Below, one piece after another: positions 33,602-43,022 of a DNA stretch of 64,000 nt. Positions within the stretch are counted from its first letter, which is position 1; each line of letters opens with the position of its first letter. The position numbers and the translations under genes were made by a program. Origin of the DNA: Lutispora sp003527145 (lineage in GTDB: Bacteria > Bacillota > Clostridia > Lutisporales > Lutisporaceae); assembly GCA_029983695.1 (NCBI GenBank), contig JASBZB010000016.1:24353-88352 (forward strand). Reading direction: 5' to 3'. The notes beneath the pieces were generated by a model. The model worked only from the letters and a program-made list of their open reading frames with translations, did not search any database and was not told the origin of the DNA.

Positions 33602-36600
33602 TATTGTTTTTATAATGTCTCCCATGGATTCCTCTTATAATTTTAAAGAAGCAAAGCAGCTATTGCATAGGGAACATGGGAATGACCTTTCTATTGATTT
33701 TATGGACAGCTATAAGATAGATAGCGGCAAAGAGGATTATGACAAATGTATGAAGCTTATAGAATCATCGGATATGATTTTTATAATAATGCATGGAGGG
33801 CTGACTCATTTTAAGAGCTTTTATTCTATATTGGACAGGTTTGAAGGGAAAAAGAAGTTCTTTATTCATTCCGGCTTCGAAGATGAAAACAGGATAATGC
33901 TTCAAAGATCAGGCATATCCCAAATGGAATATGCTGAAATTTTAAAATATGTTTCATCAGGGAGTATAAATAACTGTAAAAATCTAATAAAGTACCTGGC
34001 AGCCGTTTATGGCGGCATGAAAATAGAATACAACTATCCTGATACCTTAAAATGGGAGGGCATTTATTACCCCGGAGATAATATTGACGATTTCAGGGGT
34101 TATTTGGATAATGGTAAGAAATCAGGAAAGCCTGTGATAGGAATATTGTTTTATAGCAAATATATTCATGATAATGATATGGAACATATCGATGCGATGA
34201 TCAGGGAAGTGGAAAGCCTAGGCGCTTATCCCGCAGCCGTATACTCATCTTCTGCATCGGACCTCTCCATAGGATGCAAGGGCTTCAGGTGGGTGGTAGA
34301 AAATATATTTAAGATGGATGGCATAAGCCAGGTGAATGCAATTATAAATACCATGGCTTATTCTCAAAGTATACTCTCCAACGCGGGAGACGGCAGCAAA
34401 GTTGTTGACAAGAGTATTTTTGAAGATATAGATGTGCCTGTTATTCAGGCAATGGCTACTTATCAAAGCTATGAGGACTGGAAAAGCAGCTTGAGGGGAC
34501 TGGATGCCATGTCCTTTACCAGCAGTGTGTATTATCCTGAATTTGACGGGCAGATAATATCCTTTACCATAGCATATTGCGAGCTTGTGAAAGATGATAT
34601 AGGTGAGAAAAGAATACATAAGCCAATATTTGAGAGGATCAACAGAGTATGCCGCCTGGCATGCAACTGGGCAAAGTTGTCCAAAAAGTTAAATAGCGAA
34701 AAAAAAGTTGCCATCTTATTTCATAATATGCCTCCGAGAAATGATATGATAGGCTGTGCTTTCGGGTTGGACACTCCCCAAAGTGTTCATCTTATGGTAA
34801 AAGCACTGAAAGAGGCAGGAGTATATACAGAATACGAATTTGAAAATGGCGATGAAATAATAAATAGAATAATAAACGGAGTGAGCAATGATACAAGATG
34901 GCTTCCGGCAGAAAAAGCCTTAGAAAAAAGTGTTGATATAATTTCCGGTGATCTCTACAGGAGCTGGTTTTATAAGCTGAGCCAAACAGTACAAGACCAA
35001 CTCATAAGAGACTGGTCTGATCCTCCCGGGGAATATATGGTGCATGAGGATAAGCTCCCGGTACCGGGAATAATAAACGGAAATATATTTATAGGGCTTC
35101 AGCCTCCCAGAGGCTATGAGGAAAAAGCGGAGGAAGTATATCACAGCACAGATATAGTACCTCCTCATCAATATATTGCCTTTTATAAATGGATAAGGAA
35201 TTCTTTTAAAGCAGATGTGATTGTACATGTAGGTACCCATGGCACTTTAGAATGGCTTCCCGGAAAGGAAATAGGCCTGTCGGAGAGTTGCTACCCGGAT
35301 ATTGCCATTGACGATATACCTCATCTATATCCATATAATATAACGGTGATAGGAGAAGGCATACAAGCAAAAAGAAGATCCCATGCGGTGATTTTGGATC
35401 ATTTGATACCCTCTCTCATGATGAGCGGAGCCTATGAAGAGATGGAGGAAATTGATGAACTGATAAAGCAATACTATCAGGCAAGACAGCTTGATAGAGG
35501 CAAACTGGAGCATATAAAGGGAAAAATAATAGAAATTGCAATAAAAAATGATTATCATACAGATTTGAACATAACAAAGGTACAAATGGAAACGGATTTT
35601 GAAAAATTCATAGAGCTTTTACATAGCTGGATTGAGGAAATAAAAAATACTTTGATAAAGGACGGGCTCCACATCTTCGGCACAGCTCCCGCTGGAGAAA
35701 GATTGGAAAATCTCATCTGTGCTCTCCTTCGCCTGCCGAACGTCAATGTGCCTTCACTTATGAATGGGACTTGCAAAGCCATGGGCTATGATTATGAGAG
35801 TTTAAAGGATATGCCTCATGAAACCGATCATAGAGGAAGGACAAATTTTATGGTGATTGAGAAAATGGAAAAAATCAGCAGGCAAATCATGAGAGACTTT
35901 ATAACCCATGGCTTTGATGAAAGCAAAATTGATGAACTGCTCAGTAAATATTTTAATGATAGAGATAAAGAAAAAACTGATGATATAAGAGAAACCTTGC
36001 ATTTTACGGCACAGGTTGTGAGACTCAAGCTGGAATCGACAACTGATGAAATGAAATATCTGACAGCGGGTATAGAGGGGAGGTTTATTCCTCCGGGAGG
36101 CGGCGGTGCTCCCACCAGAGGGAATGTGAGGATACTGCCTACAGGAAGAAATTTTTATTCCATTGATCCTGCCTCTGTTCCAACAAGAGCTTCATGGAAA
36201 GTAGGTAAGCAGCTGGGAGACAAAATGATAGAGAGGTATACAAAGGATGAGGGAAAGCTTCCGGAAGCTGTTGCAATAGTGGTATATGCAGGAGAAACAA
36301 TGAAAACCTGCGGGGATGACATAGCAGAAATACTATATCTTATGGGGATAAAGCCAAAGTGGATGGAGAACTCCGATAAAGTAATAGGCTTAGAGGTTAT
36401 TCCCATTGAAGAGTTGAAAAGGCCCAGGATAGATGTTACCTTGCGTGTTTCCGGACTTTTCAGAGACACCTTTCCCAATATTATTGAAATGATAGAAGAC
36501 GCAGTAAACTTAGCTGCAGGTCTGGATGAAGGGGAAGATGATAATTATATAAGAAGGAATTTTATAAGAGAAGTGAATAACCTTGTGGAAAATGGGACGG

Positions 36601-37349
36601 ACGCAGAGACAGCTCAAGAAGAAGCCGGTATGAGGATATTCAGCGATCCACCGGGAACCTACGGGGCAGGTGTAGATAAGCTCATAAACAGCAAGAATTG
36701 GGATGATTACGAGGATTTGGGCAATGTATACACTCTATGGGGCGGCTATGCCTATGGGAAAAGGATTCACGGCCGCAGAGTTACAGAGGTCTTCGCCCGC
36801 CGTCTGTCCCAAGCGCAGATAAGCATAAAAAACGAATCTTCAATGGAAATAGATATGCTGGAAAGTGATGATTTTTATAATTATCATGGCGGCTTGATTG
36901 CGGCTATCAGGGCAAAATCAGGGGAAAAACCCAGGTCCTACTGCGGTAATACCGCCGATCCGTCAAGAGTGAAGATGAATGACGCACGGGAAGAAGCTGC
37001 AAAGATAATGCGTTCAAGGATACTTAATCCCAAATGGTTTGAAGGGCTTAGGCCGCATGGCTATAAGGGAGCCCAAGAAATTTCTGCCATGGTGGACTTC
37101 GTATTCGGATGGGATGCCACTTCCGACATTATTGAGGATTGGATGTACGAAAAAATAAGTGAAAACTATCTATTCAATAATGAAAGAAGAGAATGGATAA
37201 AGAGTGTCAATCCTTGGGCTATACATAACATGGTAGAAAGATTGCTTGAGGCTCAGCAAAGAGGGATGTGGAATGCCAAGGAGGAGAGCCTGAAAAAGCT
37301 GAGGAATCTTTATATTTCGATAGAAGGAGATTTAGAGGAGCGTATGTGA
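33594..37349 (+). CDS. cobN: CobN-type cobaltochelatase / Mg-chelatase H-like large subunit (copy 2)
   Basis: 1251 residues. It has the same core as copy 1, including HVGTHGTLEWLPGKEIGLS from His545, DIPHLYPYNITVIGEG, AKRRSHAV, and NPKWFEGLRPHGYKGAQEI and NPWAIHNMVERLLEAQQRG at the end. The two copies are diverged over most of their length, so they are not a recent duplication. Overlaps at both ends place it in one transcript with the ATPase and the radical SAM gene. With two large subunits sharing one downstream AAA+ pair, two substrates or two steps are plausible. Confidence 0.9.
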   Translation: MYSIVFIMSPMDSSYNFKEAKQLLHREHGNDLSIDFMDSYKIDSGKEDYDKCMKLIESSDMIFIIMHGGLTHFKSFYSILDRFEGKKKFFIHSGFEDENRIMLQRSGISQMEYAEILKYVSSGSINNCKNLIKYLAAVYGGMKIEYNYPDTLKWEGIYYPGDNIDDFRGYLDNGKKSGKPVIGILFYSKYIHDNDMEHIDAMIREVESLGAYPAAVYSSSASDLSIGCKGFRWVVENIFKMDGISQVNAIINTMAYSQSILSNAGDGSKVVDKSIFEDIDVPVIQAMATYQSYEDWKSSLRGLDAMSFTSSVYYPEFDGQIISFTIAYCELVKDDIGEKRIHKPIFERINRVCRLACNWAKLSKKLNSEKKVAILFHNMPPRNDMIGCAFGLDTPQSVHLMVKALKEAGVYTEYEFENGDEIINRIINGVSNDTRWLPAEKALEKSVDIISGDLYRSWFYKLSQTVQDQLIRDWSDPPGEYMVHEDKLPVPGIINGNIFIGLQPPRGYEEKAEEVYHSTDIVPPHQYIAFYKWIRNSFKADVIVHVGTHGTLEWLPGKEIGLSESCYPDIAIDDIPHLYPYNITVIGEGIQAKRRSHAVILDHLIPSLMMSGAYEEMEEIDELIKQYYQARQLDRGKLEHIKGKIIEIAIKNDYHTDLNITKVQMETDFEKFIELLHSWIEEIKNTLIKDGLHIFGTAPAGERLENLICALLRLPNVNVPSLMNGTCKAMGYDYESLKDMPHETDHRGRTNFMVIEKMEKISRQIMRDFITHGFDESKIDELLSKYFNDRDKEKTDDIRETLHFTAQVVRLKLESTTDEMKYLTAGIEGRFIPPGGGGAPTRGNVRILPTGRNFYSIDPASVPTRASWKVGKQLGDKMIERYTKDEGKLPEAVAIVVYAGETMKTCGDDIAEILYLMGIKPKWMENSDKVIGLEVIPIEELKRPRIDVTLRVSGLFRDTFPNIIEMIEDAVNLAAGLDEGEDDNYIRRNFIREVNNLVENGTDAETAQEEAGMRIFSDPPGTYGAGVDKLINSKNWDDYEDLGNVYTLWGGYAYGKRIHGRRVTEVFARRLSQAQISIKNESSMEIDMLESDDFYNYHGGLIAAIRAKSGEKPRSYCGNTADPSRVKMNDAREEAAKIMRSRILNPKWFEGLRPHGYKGAQEISAMVDFVFGWDATSDIIEDWMYEKISENYLFNNERREWIKSVNPWAIHNMVERLLEAQQRGMWNAKEESLKKLRNLYISIEGDLEERM

Positions 37350-38396
37350 TTGAAAGGAAATAGGGTTTTAATGCTTGAGCATATTAAGTATATTGTGCTG
37401 TGGGCAACAAATGACTGCAATCTGAGGTGTAAATACTGCTATGCTCATGGCGGAGAGAAAAAAGATTATATGAGCTTTGAGGCGGCTAAAAGAGCTGTTG
37501 AGCTGCCAAGGGGCAGCTTCAAGCTTCAGATTGCAGGGGGAGAACCATTTATGAATTTCTCTCTTATAAAAGAAATTCATGATTACTTAAAAATGCATAA
37601 GCCAAGGACAAGGATGCAGCTTCAAACCAATGGTATGATGATTGACGGTAAAATAGCAAAAGAGATAAAAGAAATGAATATAGGTATAGGCGTAAGCTTG
37701 GACGGCCCCTTTGAAATCAACGAATCCCTACGGGGAGGAACCATAGAAGCTATAAACGGCATCAAAGCACTGGGAGCCTATGGCATTATGACAAATCTAA
37801 ATTGCGTCGTAACATCAGCTTCCGTAGAAAAACTTGATGAATTGGTGGATTTAGCTTTTTACTTGGGCAATATTGGGGGTATAGGTCTAGATCTTTTAAG
37901 AGAAACAGGCAGGGCAGAAAGCAGCGGAATTAAGAAGGCCTCTCCCGGGCAAGTTGCAGAAAATCTCTGGAAGGCTTGGAGAAGAACAGAAGAATTATAT
38001 AGGCTCACAGGCAAAAAGGTAGCAATAAGAGAAATAGAAGACGCGAAAAAAAGGATTCATGAAATACAAGGATGCAATGATTATTGTTATGCCGTATCAG
38101 GAAGTTCTATGGTGGTGCTGCCTGATGGTGATCTATATCCCTGCGGTTCATTGGTAAGGAAGAAAGCCTACTATATGGGGAACATATACCATGAATCCAC
38201 CTATAGAGAAGTAAAACTTGATATTGAAAGACCAGAAAGCTGCAATAGTTGCAAATACGGCAAAATATGTATGGGGGCATGCCCTGCCAGAAGCATAATC
38301 AATTCAGATGGCCGGGGCTTCACAAAAGAGGACTGCGCTCTCAGAAAAACGGCCTTTGAAATTGCAGAAAAGGAGTATAAAAGATGTTACAACTGA
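37350..38396 (+). CDS. Radical SAM protein with SPASM-type C-terminus
   Basis: 348 residues. TTG at 37350 directly abuts the cobN stop; ATG 37371 is an alternative start. The radical SAM cluster motif is CNLRCKYC (Cys23, Cys27, Cys30), followed by IAGGEPFMN and LQTNGMMI. The C-terminal part has the SPASM pattern: CNDYC, LPDGDLYPCGSL, CNSCKYGKICMGACPARS, for additional [4Fe-4S] clusters. SPASM enzymes modify peptides or proteins, and a subset (NirJ/AhbC/AhbD type) act on tetrapyrroles. Which applies is unknown; no small precursor-peptide gene is visible nearby. Its stop overlaps the next ABC gene. Confidence 0.85.
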   Translation: MKGNRVLMLEHIKYIVLWATNDCNLRCKYCYAHGGEKKDYMSFEAAKRAVELPRGSFKLQIAGGEPFMNFSLIKEIHDYLKMHKPRTRMQLQTNGMMIDGKIAKEIKEMNIGIGVSLDGPFEINESLRGGTIEAINGIKALGAYGIMTNLNCVVTSASVEKLDELVDLAFYLGNIGGIGLDLLRETGRAESSGIKKASPGQVAENLWKAWRRTEELYRLTGKKVAIREIEDAKKRIHEIQGCNDYCYAVSGSSMVVLPDGDLYPCGSLVRKKAYYMGNIYHESTYREVKLDIERPESCNSCKYGKICMGACPARSIINSDGRGFTKEDCALRKTAFEIAEKEYKRCYN

Positions 38397-39223
38397 TAAA
38401 TCTGACCAAAAAATATAGCAGCCTGACAGCAGTGGACAACCTCAATCTCACTTTGGGAAAGGGAGAATTCTTTGGACTTTTAGGGCCCAATGGTGCTGGA
38501 AAAACAACGACTGTAAGGATGATAAGCACCCTTACACCCAAAACTTCAGGAGATATTATAATAGATAGCCAAAGCATGGACCGAAACTTGACAGCAGTAA
38601 AAATTATGATAGGAATTGTTCCCCAGCATAATAATCTGGAAAATGAAATGACAGCATGGGAAAACCTCGAGGTTCATGGCATGCTGTATAAAATGACAAA
38701 AACAGAAAGAAAGGAAAGAATAAAAGAGCTTCTTGAATTTACAGAGCTGACAGATCGCAAAGATGATTTGGTGAATAAGTATTCAGGCGGAATGAAAAGA
38801 AAGCTTATGATTGCAAGGGCTCTTATGCATGGCCCAAGAATTTTGCTTTTGGATGAACCGACGGTAGGGCTTGATGCATCTGCCAGAAGAAAAATGTGGG
38901 ATCTGTTGAAAAGGCTCAAAAGCAATGGCTTGACGGTGCTTTTGACCACTCACTATATAGAAGAAGCAGAAGCTTTGTGCGACCGGGTAGGCCTTATTAA
39001 TGATGGTAAGCTTGTAGAATTAGATGCTCCAAAAAAAATGATAGAAAAAGTAGGAAAATTTGCAGTAGAGCATTTTATAAATGGCGAGACAAAGGAAGAA
39101 TTTTTTGAAACCAGGGAGAAAGCAGTAGAATATGCGGCGGCTTTGCATGGAAGCGTCAATATCAGACCTTCTAATCTGGAGGATGTATTCTTGAAGGTCA
39201 CCAATAGAAGGGTGGGGTCTTAA
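38384..39223 (+). CDS. ABC-2 type transporter ATPase (DrrA/CcmA-like)
   Basis: 279 residues. Walker A GPNGAGKTTTVRM, signature YSGGMKRKLMIARAL, Walker B ILLLDEPTVGLD, and the switch His in TTHYIEEAE are all visible. ATPases of this subfamily drive export through ABC-2 permeases, not import. ATG 38384 overlaps the radical SAM gene by 13 bases and its stop overlaps the permease start. Confidence 0.92.
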   Translation: MLQLINLTKKYSSLTAVDNLNLTLGKGEFFGLLGPNGAGKTTTVRMISTLTPKTSGDIIIDSQSMDRNLTAVKIMIGIVPQHNNLENEMTAWENLEVHGMLYKMTKTERKERIKELLEFTELTDRKDDLVNKYSGGMKRKLMIARALMHGPRILLLDEPTVGLDASARRKMWDLLKRLKSNGLTVLLTTHYIEEAEALCDRVGLINDGKLVELDAPKKMIEKVGKFAVEHFINGETKEEFFETREKAVEYAAALHGSVNIRPSNLEDVFLKVTNRRVGS

Positions 39224-39957
39224 TGGAAGCATTATACGGAATATTATGGCAGGAGCTCATAATATTTAAAAGGAAATTTTGGAGCACTACAATAGGTGCG
39301 ATGGTTTCACCCACACTGTACCTTATTGCCTTTGGCTGGGGTTTGGGAAGCGGCATGCAGGTAGAAGGCAAATCCTATATGAATTTTGTAATTCCGGGCA
39401 TTATAGCTATGAATACAATGGTGGTAAGCTTCAGCAATACAGCCAATTCAATCAATATATCCCGGATATATTATAAAACCTTCGAAGAATTTATGGTGGC
39501 ACCTTTAAATATGACTGTTTACGCTTTGGGCAAAATCATTGCAGGAGCATTTTACGGAGCATATTCTGCATTTTTGATTATTTCCATAGTATCCATATTT
39601 GGTTCAGGACTGACGATAACTCCATACTTTCTATCCATAGCATTGCTGAATTGCTTTGTTTTTTCTGCGGGAGGCTTTTTGGCAGGCTTAGTGATAAACT
39701 CCCATGCAGATATGTCGAAGTTTAATAATTTTGTGATCACACCCATGTCTTTTCTATGCGGGACATTTTTCCCGATAGATAAGATGCCAGCTGGTATTAA
39801 ATATTTTATACATATGCTGCCTCTAACTCACACCAGCATTGCATTGAGAAGCGTCGGAGAGGATATGGTGCATATGCTTCTGCATATTGCGGTGCTGTTA
39901 TTATATTTTGCGGTTTTATTTATTGCAGGATCTCGATATTGTAAAAATGTAGAGTAA
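39223..39957 (+). CDS. ABC-2 type transporter permease
   Basis: 244 residues, six hydrophobic segments, with the ABC-2 pattern (FVIPGIIAMNTMVVSFSNTA; PMSFLCGTFFPIDKMPAGIKYF; LPLTHTSIALRS). It forms an exporter with the ATPase encoded just upstream (start overlaps the ATPase stop). Its place inside the chelatase operon suggests export of a product or intermediate of the radical SAM/chelatase genes, though this is inference. Confidence 0.88.
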   Translation: MEALYGILWQELIIFKRKFWSTTIGAMVSPTLYLIAFGWGLGSGMQVEGKSYMNFVIPGIIAMNTMVVSFSNTANSINISRIYYKTFEEFMVAPLNMTVYALGKIIAGAFYGAYSAFLIISIVSIFGSGLTITPYFLSIALLNCFVFSAGGFLAGLVINSHADMSKFNNFVITPMSFLCGTFFPIDKMPAGIKYFIHMLPLTHTSIALRSVGEDMVHMLLHIAVLLLYFAVLFIAGSRYCKNVE

Positions 39958-39983
39958 ATAGTAATTTGAAGGAGTGTCATCAG

Positions 39984-41024
39984 ATGAAAAACGCAAAAAC
40001 AGTATATCCATTTACAGCTATAGTAGGACAGGAAAAAATGAAAAAAGCTTTGATGCTGAATGTTATTAATCCTCTGCTTGGAGGAGTATTGATAAGGGGA
40101 GAAAAAGGAACTGCCAAATCTACTGCTGTAAGAGCATTAGTAGAGCTGCTTCCAAAAAGAACACAAGTGGAAGGTTGTATTTTTGGTTGTGACCCTCATG
40201 ACAAAAGCAGTATGTGCAGCAAATGTATGGGAAAAGCTGATAAAAGTCAAGAACTGACTGAAGTAGAAGGAAAAATGAAGGTTGTGGATCTGCCTGTAAG
40301 TGCTACGGAAGATAGAGTGGTAGGAACCCTAGATATAGAATATGCAATAAAAAAAGGCGAAAAAAGGTTTGAACCGGGGATACTTGCTCAGGCAAACAGA
40401 AATATTCTTTATGTAGATGAAGTAAACCTGCTGGACGATCACATAGTTGATGTTTTGTTGGATTCTGCGGCTATGGGTGTTAACACAATAGAAAGAGAAG
40501 GAGTGTCCTTTTCTCATCCCGCAAAGTTTATACTGGTAGGTACTATGAATCCGGAGGAAGGAGATTTGAGACCCCAGCTGCTGGATAGGTTTTGTATGGT
40601 GGTAGATGTTATAGGAGAAAGAGACTCACAAAAAAGAGTTGAAGTAATAAAAAACAGATTGGAGTATGAAAAAGACAGTGAATCTTTTGCACAAAAATGT
40701 GAGCCTCAACAGCAGGATATGCGAAATAGGATACAAAAAGCTCAAAAACTTTTAGATGAAGTTACTTATGACGAAAGCATATTGGAAATGGCCGCAAAGA
40801 TAAGCATTGAAATGGAAGTGGATGGACATAGAGCGGATATTGCCATGATAAAGACCGCAATGACTATTGCGGCTTTTAACGGGAGAGATAAGGTTTCAAG
40901 CAGTGATCTGTTGGAAGCCGGGGAACTTGTCCTGCCGCATAGAATGAAGAGGACACCTTTTGAAGGGGGCATATTCAATATATCAAAGGTCAAAGATGTT
41001 ATTGAACGGGTCAATGAAGCCTGA
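39984..41024 (+). CDS. ChlI/BchI-type chelatase AAA+ ATPase subunit
   Basis: 346 residues from ATG 39984 (GAAGGAG upstream). Walker A GEKGTAKST (39-47), Walker B ILYVDEVNLLDD, the MNPEEGDLRPQLLDRF sensor region and the C-terminal AAA lid typical of Mg-chelatase I subunits. A cysteine-rich insert CIFGCDPHDKSSMCSKC follows Walker A, able to bind a metal. Together with the next gene it would form the ATPase ring that works with CobN-type large subunits. CobS/CobT, the usual partners of aerobic CobN, are not present in the window, as is known for CobN systems that use ChlI/ChlD instead. Confidence 0.9.
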   Translation: MKNAKTVYPFTAIVGQEKMKKALMLNVINPLLGGVLIRGEKGTAKSTAVRALVELLPKRTQVEGCIFGCDPHDKSSMCSKCMGKADKSQELTEVEGKMKVVDLPVSATEDRVVGTLDIEYAIKKGEKRFEPGILAQANRNILYVDEVNLLDDHIVDVLLDSAAMGVNTIEREGVSFSHPAKFILVGTMNPEEGDLRPQLLDRFCMVVDVIGERDSQKRVEVIKNRLEYEKDSESFAQKCEPQQQDMRNRIQKAQKLLDEVTYDESILEMAAKISIEMEVDGHRADIAMIKTAMTIAAFNGRDKVSSSDLLEAGELVLPHRMKRTPFEGGIFNISKVKDVIERVNEA

Positions 41025-41039
41025 TGGGAGGGTGGAACC

Positions 41040-42953
41040 TTGAAAGTAAATTATGATAATGTATTTCCTTTTGCAGCAATTATAGGACAGAAAAAAGTTA
41101 AAAAAGCATTGCTGCTGAATCTGATTAATCCTAAAATAGGAGGAGTGCTGTTAAGCGGCGAAAAGGGCACCGCAAAGTCAACCTTGGTGAGAGGCATGGC
41201 GGCTTTGTCCGAAGGAATGAAAGTAGTAAATCTTCCTCTTAATATAACGGAGGATAGGTTAATAGGCAGCATTGATATTGAAAAGACACTTGCAGAGGGA
41301 AAAAGAAACTTTGAACCGGGTATATTGAAGGAAGCTCATGAAAACATACTCTATGTTGATGAGGTAAACTTATTGAGTGAGCATTTGGTTAATTGTCTTC
41401 TGGAAGCAGCGTCTTCCGGTGTAAACAAAGTTGAAAGAGAGGGCATATCTTTTGCGCATTCTTCCCAATTTGTGTTGGTAGGAACCATGAACCCTGAAGA
41501 AGGGCATTTAAGATCCCAATTTTTAGATAGATTTGGTTTATTTGCGGAGGTTAGCGGCTGCATGGACCTCCTTGAAAGAAAAGAGATTATAAAAAGAAGG
41601 CTTGAATACGAAAAATCACCATTAGACTTTATAGAAAAGTGGAGATTGGAATCAGATGTGCTGGCAAAGCAAATAAAAGATGCAAAACAATATTTAAGCA
41701 GAGTTCAAGTGTCGGATAATGTAATGAAGCTGGCAGCGGAGATAGCTAAGGAAGCAAACTGTGCCGGGCATAGGGCGGAGCTGGTAATTGTTGAAACTGC
41801 AAAGGCTATGGCGGCTTACGAAAAAAGAAGCAACATAGCAATAGGGCATATAAAAGAAGCTGCTGAATATGCATTACCCCATAGAAAGAGGGAAAAACCC
41901 ATGGAACAGGAGCTGCCGTCGGAGCCTCCACAAATGGAAGACCAAGAAGATGACAATGAGAAGCCGCTCGAACAACTTGAGCAGCCTGAAAAGCAGGAGT
42001 CCAATCAACAGGAGAACACCAATCCTATGGAGCCGGAGCAGCAAGAAAACAAAGACCATGAGGATGAAGACAAAAAAGAAGATGATAATATGAGCATTGA
42101 TCAGTTAGATGATATAGGAAGAACCTTCATTGTGAGAAATTTAGATATAAGAATGATGGATCGCAAGAAACGAAAAGGCGAAGGTAAAAGGATTAGAACC
42201 AAAACCGATACCAAAAAGGGTCAATATATAAGGTATAAAGCACCTAAAGACAAGCTGCAGGATATAGCCTTTGATGCTACATTGAGGGCAGCGGCGCCAT
42301 ATCAGTCAATCAGAGATAAAAACGGACTTGCAGTAACAATTGAAAGCAGCGATTTTCGTGAAAAGGTGAGAGAAAAGCGTACCGGCAGTACAATAATTTT
42401 TATAGTTGATGCCAGCGGTTCTATGGGAGCTAAAAAGAGAATGTCTGCTGTCAAAGGAGCTGTAGTATCTTTGCTTACGGATGCATATCAAAAAAGAGAT
42501 AAGGTAGGACTCATAGCATTCCGGAAAAAAGAAGCGGAGGTGCTGCTGAATATTACACGCAGTGTGGATATGGCTGAAAAACATCTTAAGGCTTTGCCTA
42601 CAGGAGGCAAAACTCCTCTCTCCGCAGGCCTTTTGAAGGGATATGAAATGATAAAAATAGCTCAAAAAAAGAATCCGGATATGCTGCCTATAATAGTGCT
42701 GGTGTCAGACGGGAGAACTAATGCAGCAATCAATGGGGGAGAACCGCTAGATGAAGCATTGGAAGTTGCAAATAAAATTCAAATGGAAGGCATACGCTCC
42801 ATTGTAGTAGATACAGAGCAGGATTTTATAAAATTAGAGATTGCAAAAGACATTGCCCAGGCATTGGGAGCCAGATATTACAAGCTTGAAGAATTGGAAG
42901 GAGAGCAATTAGCAGAAGCGGTGCGGCAGTGTACCTCCTATTTTCAAATATAG
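41040..42953 (+). CDS. ChlD/BchD-type chelatase subunit (AAA+ plus von Willebrand A domain)
   Basis: 637 residues, TTG start at 41040 after GGGAGGGTGG. The AAA+ domain occupies about 1-290 (Walker A GEKGTAKST 40-48; ILYVDEVNLLSEH). A Pro/Glu/Gln-rich acidic linker spans about 290-345. The vWA domain carries the MIDAS motif DASGSMG beginning at Asp457, with TPLSAGL and VSDGRTN as further metal-site residues. Unlike many ChlD proteins it keeps an intact Walker A. It bridges the ATPase ring and the CobN-type subunit. It is the last gene of the island; no clear terminator is seen in the 69 bases before recQ. Confidence 0.92.
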   Translation: MKVNYDNVFPFAAIIGQKKVKKALLLNLINPKIGGVLLSGEKGTAKSTLVRGMAALSEGMKVVNLPLNITEDRLIGSIDIEKTLAEGKRNFEPGILKEAHENILYVDEVNLLSEHLVNCLLEAASSGVNKVEREGISFAHSSQFVLVGTMNPEEGHLRSQFLDRFGLFAEVSGCMDLLERKEIIKRRLEYEKSPLDFIEKWRLESDVLAKQIKDAKQYLSRVQVSDNVMKLAAEIAKEANCAGHRAELVIVETAKAMAAYEKRSNIAIGHIKEAAEYALPHRKREKPMEQELPSEPPQMEDQEDDNEKPLEQLEQPEKQESNQQENTNPMEPEQQENKDHEDEDKKEDDNMSIDQLDDIGRTFIVRNLDIRMMDRKKRKGEGKRIRTKTDTKKGQYIRYKAPKDKLQDIAFDATLRAAAPYQSIRDKNGLAVTIESSDFREKVREKRTGSTIIFIVDASGSMGAKKRMSAVKGAVVSLLTDAYQKRDKVGLIAFRKKEAEVLLNITRSVDMAEKHLKALPTGGKTPLSAGLLKGYEMIKIAQKKNPDMLPIIVLVSDGRTNAAINGGEPLDEALEVANKIQMEGIRSIVVDTEQDFIKLEIAKDIAQALGARYYKLEELEGEQLAEAVRQCTSYFQI

Positions 42954-43022
42954 AGCAGTGAAGAAAACTATTAAATATGATAACATAAAGATGATTATTG
43001 AAAAAAGAATCTAGGAGTTTAT

